Source of the DNA: Darksidea phi
Taxonomy: Eukaryota > Ascomycota > Dothideomycetes > Pleosporales > Lentitheciaceae
NCBI GenBank assembly: GCA_030770425.1
Contig: JASJFT010000009.1
Coordinates: 439,272 to 503,271, forward strand
Direction: 5' to 3'
Length of the DNA: 64,000 nt
Shown: one piece after another, positions 31,314 through 42,177 of the stretch
Numbering within the stretch: position 1 is the stretch's first letter
Layout: each line of letters begins with the position of its first letter
Translations under genes and position numbers: made by a program
The notes under the pieces: model-generated
The model's database searches: none
Seen by the model: the letters and a program-made list of their open reading frames with translations, nothing else
What the model was told of the DNA's origin: nothing

Positions 31314-34051
31314 TTTGTAGGTGAAGGCGTCGTGCGCACGGACGGCCTTGGCAGAGGTTATGAGTGAAGGAGGAAGCGCGTCTCCTTCACCATGAGTTCG
31401 ACTTTGCCGCTCTTTTCAGGCAGCAATTGGAGAGAATATTGTTGATGACGTAGAGACGTTCCTTGTGGTTCTGCGCGAAAGCAAAAGGTTCCGTTGTCAA
31501 ATGTCTCCAGTAGGTATGCCAAAAGGTAGGAAGTAGTTCCGATGACAGGTTCCCCGAGCAGTCATTTCGCATATTTGACTTCTCTTCGAGGATTCGACCT
31601 TATCGGTGTGCGCAACCTGTCTCTGACCACCTTCTTGTAGGTAGGAACTTGTTCCTTTTGGCCTGGGCGCTCCAGCCGCCCTTGCGAAGGTGTTGAGGCG
31701 AGTGACCAAACCGCAAAGGTCCCCATACTGAGTAGGGCGATGACAAATGCATTGATCGAGAGAGCATCTCAGCCGTTAGCAACTTCCTCTGAAAGATAGG
31801 CCGACGCCAAAGCTCGTTACCTGGATTGTTATCGGGGTACAAAGTCAGTAAAGGTGATCCAGAAGGGTGTCAATACCTATTGTCCCGTACCAGAAGCGTC
31901 ACTATCATGTTTAGCACTCTGACCTTGTCGATGAGATCTCTCTTTCCAACTTCTCCATCTCTTTCTTTCACGTGCAGGTACGCAAGTTCATTTCATGATC
32001 GACCGCTAATCTGGATACGGCTAGGGCTCCCGTCCCATCTTGTCTCGAACTCACCACCAATCACCGCCGAGTGCTGGCATGTCTCAGGCGTAGCACTGAA
32101 GCTACTTTTGACGCCTGGACTCGAATATTTGCCCATGTCAACTGGACGACCCCGCTGCCCCCAGTGGCCCCAAGGCAATCGGAGCGCGAAAAGAGATGAC
32201 GAAAAATGTGTCGCACAAGTCCAATCCAAGCTGCAATCGTATGCAATCTCCAACATATTCCGCGTCTCTGTTCAGCTGGTACTCCACCCAACGCCCAGCA
32301 CGGGAAACGAGCAAACGAGTCCACAAAAACACCGTCAATCAAGCCCACCCACCTCCGTTCGCGCGCGCTTCCAGCTCTCTTTCCAGGAAGCAAGGGGCCA
32401 GATTGAGTATATCCGTAGCTTGTGCAGCTGAATAAATAACGTGCACTGGGACGCCTGCGGGGATAAAAATACACATTTTCCATGAGCAGTTAGGCTTCTT
32501 CCTCAAAGGGACATGTTGATGTCACTTTTGATGAACGCCGAATACGGCAAAGCCCATCAGCCCCCGACGGCAAAGGGTAACCTACCCGATGTGGAGAAAT
32601 CTATTTCAGCAAGTATCCACCTAATAATATTATGCGCTCTCGTAGAATGTACACGTTGAGAGTGTCTTTTCGGCGGATGGGTCGCGTAGTGGCGATTCTT
32701 GGACATTAAAGGAATATTGAAGCGGCTTGCGACGCGAACAATTATTCCGATACCGTACGTGCCGTATCATGTATCCCGCGATAATTGTCTGTTTTGTAGC
32801 ACTCCAAGCAGGACAGCGATGGCGTCTTCACCGACCAACCTCGGCTTTCCTCAAAAGCTGGAGCGTCAAACTTATCGACCAAGCCGACGTGCCCACCTTT
32901 CAGACCATGAGCTCTCCTCCAACACCAGCTCATCCCAGCAGCTTCAACCCCCACTGTAGGCATTGCCGATATGAAACGTGCACTGCGGCAAGGAGCAAGA
33001 GGACCTTCAATGCATAACCCAGCGAAGGCGACCGGAAGGAAAAGGGAATTCGGAGAATAGAGGAGAGGTGGAAGCATTCCACGGTGCCTCCGAAAACTTC
33101 TTGCTGTTTAGGTGGCGAGTTAGATAGACCGGGGAGAGCTGACGGAAGTGCTGAGGAAACATTTGCGAGTCGGAGCTTACTTGCAACGAACGCCTTTTAA
33201 CGACCTTCATTAGTATGGCGATAGATTTCTAGAGATAGCTGTTTGCGAGCTGTATCCACTCCTAGTAGCGCTTCATTTTCCAAAGCACAATCGTCCAACG
33301 CGCCTACCAATCGAACAACCCCATCAATGTGGAAATACCACAAGGTACTTACAACAGCGAAGTATTGGGATGCTCGACAATTTGCAACACAAATTGTAGC
33401 GCATCGTTAGTATGCCGGAATAACCCGGTCAAGGCGGAGACAGGAATAGGCAGGACCGTGGTCGTGTGATAGAGGCGAAATCATTGCATGAACTGCTAGA
33501 AACGTGTGGTCCGGCTAAGTAAGTGGGACCACTGCGATCGATCGAAGTGAGCACGACAGTGGAGACGGCCGCTGGGGAATGGTAGTGATGCACATAAGAT
33601 ATGGAAAGTGGAAAGTTGGAGTGATTGAAGAGGAAACGCCATTATTCGGGGTATTTCTTATCCATATAACCAAAGTCAAATCCACAGAACCCAACCGTAA
33701 TCGCTTACCGAATCAGTCTCAAAACGCGCTGCAAGTCAAAAAAGAGCCGACCCAAAAGCCATATCAATCCCGCAAAGCTCTGGCGAACCTGTTGTGCGCC
33801 AGTGGTCCTTTTATCAATGGGCTTGGTCGAACCGAAAGAGCCTATCTAATGAACGCAAGAAGCAAGGAATATGAACAAAAGTGAAACCACTGGAGCGGCG
33901 CCGGGTGATACAGTATTAGCCGATCGCCGCCCCTCAGGCAGCTTAAAGAGAGTATTATGAGGGAATTGCGCATATCCAGATGTCCAAATCCCTCGACGTA
34001 ATGATAGCGTGCTACGTTCCGCCTCATCGTAGAATATCCTTTAGTGTGCGC
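31314..34051. other. Gene-poor stretch, 2.7 kb
   Basis: Left part (to about 31850) may contain further decayed N-terminal helicase sequence on the minus strand. The rest shows only short, overlapping frames without recognisable motifs, ending at the 3' flank of the 7TM-RGS gene. No tRNA or repeat was recognised. Confidence 0.4.
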
Positions 34052-35968
34052 TCACGACGAGCGTACGACACCTGCCAATTCCGCCTCCACATACCGCGGC
34101 CAGGTGTTGGTGAAGACGAGGTACTTGATGCTCTCGAACGCCGGATCGAATACATCATCGGTGAACTCGCTGGGGACGATGCTCCTGGTACTAGCTGTGC
34201 TCGAAGCACTGGTGCTCGATTCGAAACTCGCCGGACGGTTGAGAGTGTTCTCCCAAGGACATACGACGTTGTCTCTTGGTGTTGGCGACATGATGTCTGA
34301 TGAATCACGGTTCTGTGGCAGGTACGGATCGTATTCGATACCTTCGAACTGCCGCTGCAGCTTCTTGAAGATCTTATACTCGATGTTGATTGGTGTTTCG
34401 GCAGTGAATGGATTAATGAGGGTGAAGAAGATGAGCGATGCTTCATTATGCATCTGGCGTCTCTGGGTAGTCGTTACAGTACGAAGAGCGGACCACTTTT
34501 TCTTGAAGTTCCGCACTTCGCGGAGGAAAATGGTGTTTTCCGCGGTGAACTCACGTGACGCTGTCCACTCAATCAGGGAATCGATGCTATGCTCGATGCT
34601 GAATTCGAGCGCCTGCATAGAAGCTTTCGGCTTCAATTCTTTACTCAACACCGCCTGTGTTGACTTGTGCGAGATGGCGGATGGTGTAGAGGTGAGGGAT
34701 AGGGAGTCGGTATCAGTCGAAGGTGCAATGGAATCGCGGCGCTTGATAGGCGACTTGGCGGCATCGAGGAGGGGTATGAGAATGAGTACTTGCTGACAGA
34801 CAACTAGGGAAGGAATAAACCTGTTGCACAAAAGTGTAAGCCAGAATACCAAAGACTGAAGGTCGAGGGTCGAGAATCGAGAACGCAAAACGAAGCACAA
34901 AAATACCGCGGGAGGAGTGACTTCCGCTGCAGGGGGGCTTTGTAAACTTACCAGCCGGCCGGAGGAAAAAAATTGTTGATTGTGAGCATACTAGGCAGAC
35001 GCCCATAGGTAAACGCCATCCAAAGCGGCGTTCCGGGTAATCTGCACGACTATAATTAGCGGCGCGCAGGTACGATGAGTTGGGGGCCACGTACCCCGCA
35101 ACAATGGCCAATCTTGTTTGCCATGCCCAGGAATGTACATCGTTGACACGTCGGATCTTCCAGAGAATCCATGGACCGACGGCGGCAGACCAGAATAGTT
35201 GCGTCAAGATGGAAGGCACCCTGTATGCCTTAGCAGAGCTATTTCGAAAACGTGCCTCTACCACTTACCATTCGCCGCCCCTGCGACACTGTATCGCGTC
35301 TACAGTGGGACCAAAGAATCCGTAATTGGCGTGGAAGCGTCGAGAGCCGAAGAAGAGAACGATGGCAGGGAAAATCTTCTCAGGTCAGTCGGGAGGATCT
35401 GATGCGACGCGGGGAACGCTGAGGCCTACCGAAACAACCAGTCCTACGCATGTACCCAGGTACACTTTGGCTGCAGCGTCGAGGTCCAACCAGGCTTCAA
35501 CTAGACCTCGGGGGGTAAATGAGAGTCGCTTCTTGCGAGCGCCAGCAAGAAAGTCTTTTTGCAGTCTGCGCTGGCTCTCGTAGGCCTTCAATACCCTTGC
35601 GTTGCAAGCTGGGACTATTAATGGCCGGTTTTGAATCTCGCGTGATGATACTCACCTTGGAAGAAGGCCATGCCAGATGGGAGGAAAACAGACATGATCC
35701 AGAACTCAGCGGCGCATGTGAAGCGGCCGTTCAAAGGATAGACGAGCAGCACCAGAATAAGGTAGACATGTAGCGAACCTACAGCAGTCAAGACAACCTC
35801 AACGTTGCGAATGCGAATGCAGAAGGCCGAACGACGGCGGTAGAGGACGTAGAGCTCGCCGGCAAGGATAAGAGTGTAGATGATGGCACCAACCACATAG
35901 GTAATACCTGAAGCGTCGATGTTGGGACGGCCTCCGTCGAGTATTCTGGGGACGAGAATGGAAGCCAT
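34052..35968 (-). CDS. Seven-transmembrane protein with C-terminal RGS domain (GprK-like)
   Basis: Six exons (35968..35656, 35608..35430, 35378..35269, 35220..35095, 35041..34952, 34820..34052) encode 528 residues. Seven hydrophobic segments are visible, from GITYVVGAIIYTLILAGELY through VYLGTCVGLVVSKIFPAIVL, LTQLFWSAAVGPWILW and LPGTPLWMAFTYG to WFIPSLVVCQQVLILIPLLD. A linker with KSPIKRRDS and a serine-rich patch leads to an RGS domain at about 340-515 (SMQALEFSIEHSIDSLIEW to AFESIKYLVFTNTWPRYVEAEL). This is the architecture of fungal class VI GPCR/7TM-RGS proteins, which pair a receptor-like part with a GTPase-activating domain for G-alpha. All splice joins preserve phase. The acceptor of exon 3 could be three bases further in. 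Start 35968 is preferred over an upstream in-frame ATG at 36085. Confidence 0.9.
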
Positions 35969-38900
35969 CGTGACTGTGTTGTGCAGGTCACTCAGCAATG
36001 TTTGGCCGAGAAGTGATGCGGAACAGAAGGTTTCGACATCCAGGCTCGGGGACAATAAATAGCAAGGGGACCGGGACAGCGACACAGTCGATCAGACGTT
36101 ACATAAGCGAGGGTAGGGCAGATGGCTGTGAGGGAGCGAATTGTGTAGAAGGACGACGGGGCTATGACGGCTGCGCGCACATGGAGGGGGGATCAAGAAG
36201 TAAAGAGGTCAAGTATAGCAACAACAGGATGGACCGGGCGGCAAGGGATGGTAGTCGGATGGTGCCGAGCATAGACCTGCGTTGTATCACGTCGGTGAGT
36301 CCAACTACACCTGGTGTGACCGAAAGGGAGAGCGAGGGCGCGTGAACCGCAGCGTCCCTGGCGGGGAGGTATCACAATGTCGATCATGGGCACACAGAGT
36401 GCTACGCTGCCATAGCATTAGCTCCATGCGCGAAAAGGGGACATTGCGGTGCGTTATCGAAGCCTTCCTCTTCCGCACGTAGTTGGAGAGTTGAGGTGCT
36501 TGAATGAACAGGGTGAGCATCAGGAAATAGGCCTGCTCGGATCAAAAAGTGGCTGGTGCGTGTTCGGCTGATGTGCGTTGAGGCGGAACGAGTTTCGGCG
36601 TCGGCCACAATCGACATTCACACATGCACCTGGCTCTCGCTCTCGTATTACGGGACCGTGCAGGCACTCCCGGGATGTGAGGCCATGGACGTTATCGTTT
36701 CAGCGCCTAGGAACATTTCCGCCCCGCTTCTTGATCGACGCGCTCGCGCTGCTTGCTTTTCCTTTGCAATTTGCTCCAGGTACCCGGGTCTGGAACGGCT
36801 CCTGTCACTTCCGCGATGGTTTCATGTTACGTCTTCTAGAAGAGACTGTCAACGTGTACCCCCAAGCCATGTTCATGCGGACAACCTACCCTTACTCGTC
36901 TCTCACCACCGTTCCCAGGTACGAAGCAATGGCGTTTGCTACCGCGCCACATCGGTGGAGAATCGGAATTGACTCACAAGACGAGCTCGTGTGCCGTCAT
37001 GCAGTGAGACATGCAACTAAATGTGGCGGTATCATGATGGCCGGGATCTGGGCGCCTCCCACCGCCGTGTTGCATTCCTTCGAGAGGAGCTGTGTTCATA
37101 AAGTACGGATAATCCAGCCACATATTGTGCACGCCGGTGCAGTTTGTCGCTCCTGCTGGTCGATGCGGTGTGCACCGCATGAATTACATGCATAGCTGCA
37201 CGCGAAGCTCGTCATGGTCAACACAGTAAGAAGCGACTATATGGAGGTAGACTAACTAGCTAGCCACCCTTATTCCGGAGCCGGTCCATTTACGAGATAT
37301 GGATGCCTACCGCGATGGAAATCCCAGCTTCAACCCAAGAGGGTTTCCAATTATGCACTACGAAAATCGGGCAGCCACTCACGATCATCCCGATGACGAG
37401 CAGAACGATAGGCGTTCCTTGGTCCAAAAAAAGAAACGAACTAGCCTCGTGCCCCTGTAGTGCAATGGCATTCACAAGGGCACGCAGATCAAACCCGTAT
37501 TCCCTTGTCGTTGAGGAACCCAGTAGACTTGGATATGCAGAGATTTACGTGCGCCTTGCCGTCGCCGCGAATGTACGGACTACGCGACCGCTCTAGGGTG
37601 ACATCGTTCAGGGCCGGATTTAGCCTGCACTACACCTCTTGATCCGTGACGGCTATAGGCCGGATGATGCGCTCCACAAAGCTAACGTGCTAGAGAAAGA
37701 TATTGATAAGTGGCCACCAGCTGGATCAAGCTCGATGTTCGCTCTGTAGTGTGCGAGCTTCCGCGTTGTTGCATCTTGGAGATAGGGTGTATTCAAGGGA
37801 CAACCATTCAAGATGATCACAGTACATACACTTTAATTCAATGCGCTAAAGCCCTCTTTACATCTCACCCAGTTATCCAAATCAGTGTCTAGGTCTACAA
37901 ATTGGATCCATCCGCATTTTTCTCTCTCACCAGCCTCTCGGAGGCATTGTACGACAACTTAGCTAGTTTGAGCGGGGGCCAGAAGAGGGCGTTTGCCCTA
38001 GGACTTCAGATTGGCGACTGACTCGTTGCCATTACAGTTACCTTCCTCTGCAATTGTTCTTGTTGCTAGAGCGTTGTGGAGACTGCTAAATTCAATGCTA
38101 GGCAGTAGGAATTAGCAACATAACGTGCTTGACTTTGAGTTTCCTAAATTCGCGACAGCCGATACCGGCACAAGTTCAATCCGCGAAACAGTATAAGTGT
38201 TACGGTCGAAGAGATTCCTCTGCCTGTAATACTGGCCAAACAGGTAGAGGTAAGCGTATCGACTAATGCTAGGAGTCGAATAACGGACGGTTTCTCTGTC
38301 GCGTTGCAAGTACAATCGACGTGTGGAAAGAGATAAGAGCTCCTATGTGGGCTAAACCGTATCCCGAGTATCAAGGACCGCAGGCCCTCCAACAACGGAG
38401 CAACTTACATGTATATAACAGTTGAGATTTAACAGGCTATCAAGTCGAAGTCGAGAGGGCCAAACTTGAGGTGATTGACCAGCGCCAGGACAAGCTAATC
38501 CCCAAACATACATGTACAGCATACTAAGCCATCCTTGAAAGATATTGAAATGAGTGCGTTAATGTGAGAGGTAGAGAAGTCAGTGGAGCAGGTTTGTATT
38601 CGGGCCTCGGTGGCTCGAATCGCATTCCTTGGTTAAGTAGCGATCCTCAACATCAGAACAGTATATCCAAAAGGCGCTAAACAGCAGAACTTTCATTACG
38701 ATACCCATTTTAACCTAGACTCGTAATGCAGCCCCCTTTACTGCTACCGTATGTGTAGAAAGCTTGCATAGTCTTTGTGGCCAAGGCCAGTGAAATCTGA
38801 ACCTGTACGCACATCTACAGTATAACTTAACAACCCGTCACTAAACACAATCTAGCCTTCGAGAGATAGAAACTGCAATTCGAAAACACAAATAATGCAT

Positions 38901-39497
38901 AAGCTCGCTCCTCTTGCCAAGTCCTCTAAATGTACACTTCTTCTCGGATCCGTTAACTTATCCAAATGCAGTTAGACAAGTCAAGGTGGAATGGTTGGGA
39001 TTTAATGTTATTATCGTCATTGTCCTTGTTTCGGGGCATTGTTGCTAGCATTGTGAAGGTAGGGTAAAGGTTTGGGAACGCGAAGGTCTGATGATGGGAG
39101 TTGGGATGGGATGGAATGAAAAGAAAAGATAAATGGCTGCTACTCTTATGCTTGCATTACCGGTCTGTACAGTTATACCATCGCGAAGGAAAGCCGGTTG
39201 CTGGAGCACATGCCAAAATCACAACTTGGTTCTGGATATCGTTAAGGAGTGAGGATGGAGTACCATGGATAGAACTCGTGGCGGTGCTGGTAAACGAGAA
39301 TCACATCACCCCTTTTCATATAATATATCACACTAGGATGAACAACACAGCATACCCAAGAGATTTTTCTCCTCAGAATGAATTCTCGAACTGCCCATGG
39401 CATGATGTGTCCCGACCAAGTGAGGTTCCCTAACCCGAACGCGGTCCCTCACCGAGGCTCTATGTAGTAATACAGTACTTTGATGCAGATGAAGACC
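35969..39497. other. Gene-poor stretch, 3.5 kb
   Basis: No intact gene recognised. On the minus strand at 37290..37530 an open frame, preceded by a TAA, reads SSTTREYGFDLRALVNAIAL and continues with a hydrophobic segment TPIVLLVIGMIVSGCPIFVV; its composition is membrane-protein-like but I cannot name a family, and it may be a remnant. One copy of a dispersed repeat lies at 38724..38815. The part from 37700 to 39450 is AT-rich with short frames only. Confidence 0.4.
38724..38815 (+). repeat. Dispersed repeat, copy A
   Basis: The core TGCTACCGTATGTGTAGAAA and its flanks (TAATGCAGCC before; GCTTGCATAGT and later AATCTGAACCTGTACGCA after) match two other places in the window, at 49423 and 55233. 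Copies A and C share similarity over roughly 80-90 bp with small indels; copy B is truncated after the core. Differences between copies are mostly C/T and A/G transitions. Confidence 0.7.
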
Positions 39498-41886
39498 TTA
39501 CGTTCCTGATTTATCAAACCCCTCCTTCTGCCAGAGTGTGCCTTCCTCCGGTCCCGCTGCCATCGGTCCACCCACTGAAGTTACACCCGCCACGCCTGTA
39601 TCTGCGCCCGCATAACTCCACAGCATCCAGAAGACCATGAAATGTAGTCCGAAAAGGTATGCTGCGAACAAATTCCGACTTGTCCTTGTCTGTAGCACAA
39701 GTTTTGTCATACGAAAGACCATGCGCTCAAGGACATGCATTCGTCTAAAAGCGCGAGCAGACTCACGACCTCTAAACGCAGCAAAGGGTGAGATGTTCGA
39801 CTCGTATGCGGAGCGGTACCGGTCCATTGTTAGGCCTGAGGACGTGCTGTCGGAGACATGTATAGTGTTAGGGTTTGGGCTTGACGAGTATGCAGAAGCC
39901 GAGGATGCTGGGCCACGGTTGTAGCTCGACACATAACGCGTCTTCTCATACAAATCCAAGTTGTCCTTTTGTAGGGCTGCGACTTCTGAGCGCAGCGAAG
40001 AGACGTTTTGATACGTCTTCTGTAGTTCCGCTTCGAGCTCTGCATTGCGCTTCTTGAAGCGGTCTCTTTGTGCGGTAACCATGGGAAGGATTCCCGAACC
40101 ACCGACTGGTTCACCGCCTCCGGCGCGGAGCGAAGAGAGGGTTTGGGGAGCGTGGGCTGGGTCGAAACCCGAGATGATAGAGGACGTAGGCGATGACCTC
40201 CCGCGGCGGCTAGGGGCAAAGGAAGACTGCGGGTAGCGGGATGTATATGTGCCAGCTACCGACATGGCCGACGGATCAAACGCATTGGAAGCTTCCTTTT
40301 GTACCTTCTCGAGGTCGGCTTCTAGTGTTTCATTTAGATTTCTGGACTTCTCTAGCTCCATGTTTGTGTTTGAAAGCTCTTCCTGTAGAGCTTCTAGGCG
40401 GCTCTGGAGGTCTTGGTGGGAGACTCGGAGAACGGTGAGCTCGTTGCTAAGCTTCTTATTGCGTGCTAGGAGTAGTTGCTCTAGCGTTTCGCCTTTACCT
40501 TTCCCGGAAGCGCTGTTGTGCGAGAGCGCGATTTCTGTCGCCTCATCATCGTCGTCGCCAGTCGCGAATTCAATCGACTGCGAACCATTAGCATTACACA
40601 TGCACAAATCTTATAAAGATCCCTGGACGTACCTTCAGCACTTCGAGCTCCTGTTTGACGTTATCATAGTCGCCCCATCTCTGGACCTTTTCACGAAGAG
40701 TATCCTTTTCGCCCTTGAGGTTCTTGATCTCGCGCTCCAAACTGCGGGTCTCGGTCTCCAAGCGCGTGCGCTCCGAGTCTTTCTCGAAACGGGCAGTCTC
40801 CAACTTTCGCATTAGCGATGAGTTCTCGGACTGCAGTCGGAGGAAAGCAGGGTCGTCCTCTACTGGTACCTGCTGGGTGACCTGGGCTGACGCAGACTGA
40901 GCCAGCTGGAAGCGCAACTGCTCATTTCGTGCTTCGACTTCAGCTAGACGATGGCTTGTCCTCTCTAATTCGGAGCTGACAATTTCAAGCTCTGCCGCTG
41001 TGGCACCACGGCCTGCGTCGCCTTCGGCTTCTTCACCCCGCCCAAGCCTCTGCGACACCTCGTAACTTGCCTTGAGCTCTTTCAATAACCTCTCTTGATT
41101 GTCCACCTTCTCTTCTAGGGTCTTCTCTTTCGCCTCCCAGTTGTCCTGCTTCTCGGTCAAGACGGCGGACCATGACGCTTCGACTTCCTTAATCTTGCTA
41201 TCCCTAGCATCCTCCAATGCCCTGCGCGCAGCCCTCTCCTCCTCCAACTTCTTCTCCACCTCTTCCAGCTGCGTAGTAAGACTGGCTACCGTCTTTTGTA
41301 GATGTTCATTCTCTGCATTGAGCTTGGGCACCGTCTCCTCGGCAGTAAGTAAGGAGTCGATGGAGGCTTCAAGGAGAGGGTATGGGTCGGGGGCTTCGGA
41401 GAGCGGTGAGTATAGCTGAAAGAAGGCGGCCTGAACAGTCTTGGACTGGTTCGATATGAGATCGATGAAGCCCTGGTAGGCTATGGGAATTAGCTATGAT
41501 GTCCACAGGGGTGTTGGTACGCCCGTACATACATTTCAGCAGTCCTTTGATATCGTTGAGTTTGCTTGCGTCATCTTGCTTCCGGAAGTCCTTCGTCTTC
41601 TGGGCGAGGTCTTTCCGCTGTGTGAGGGTGTCTCTCTGGTGCGCAACGAGGTCTGAGGCGACGGCATCGAGTTGAGGAACGAGCGAGGTCAGGTCGATGG
41701 CTGGATGCTTCGTCAGCTGGTGCCCATGGTATCTTTTGGTAGCGTTCGCCTACTCCTCCATGCCCCTATGGCCTTTTGGAACTTGTTGTCTTCGGCAGCA
41801 TCTCTTCTGCCTTCTTGCGCGGAAGGCTCATCAGGACGCGCCGCGTCCTGCGAGCTTCTGCTCTCGCCATCGATTCCGTCGTCCAT
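39498..41886 (-). CDS. COY1: CASP/Coy1 golgin, coiled-coil Golgi membrane protein
   Basis: Exons 41886..41754, 41700..41533, 41480..40633 and 40577..39498 encode 742 residues. The N-terminal block FQKAIGAWRTIDLTSLVPQL, then HQRDTLTQRKDLAQKTKDFR and KLNDIKGLLKSYQ, is diagnostic of the CASP/Coy1 family. A long heptad-rich coiled coil covers about residues 125-500, interrupted by a serine-rich linker (about 490-550), and the conserved C-terminal domain ends in ERMVFRMTKLVLQTRTSRNL and one membrane anchor, NLFAAYLFGLHFMVFWMLW, near 685-705. This is a tail-anchored Golgi tether involved in retrograde vesicle traffic within the Golgi. The divergent neighbour VPS3 also serves membrane traffic, at a different compartment. 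Length is normal for the family. Confidence 0.94.
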
Positions 41887-42177
41887 CCCTGCTCCTCCCT
41901 CCAGCTCTACCGTTCACGTGCGGAAGTCGAGACGGGCGATTTCCCTAGAAGGCCAACGTTGCAGGCTGTGTGTCGTTTGGGGGATTCGCGTTGGCGCATT
42001 GGAAGTCAACTGTAGATGGCACTTTTGGATGCGGCCAGCTTTCACGATGCCCCGGGATGCGGCGGCGCAGGGGCCAGCGCCGATTGGTGGGACCGGCCTA
42101 AGGTTCACTCCTTCGCCAGAACGCATTTTGCCATTCGCAGGCGTAGCTAGTCATGGCGACCCCGGCGCATATCGAAC
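41887..42177. promoter_or_regulatory. Shared divergent promoter of COY1 and VPS3
   Basis: 291 bp between the two start codons must contain both core promoters. Both products act in vesicle tethering (Golgi and endosome), so co-expression would make sense, but no regulatory site is recognised. Confidence 0.55.

Noticed and set aside
36556..37195. Plus-strand open frames of 138 and 205 codons
   Set aside because: They overlap each other in different frames, start without a plausible context, and show no recognisable domain or splice-conserved structure.
40249..40815. Plus-strand open frame of 188 codons, serine-rich
   Set aside because: It mirrors the coiled-coil coding sequence of COY1 on the other strand.
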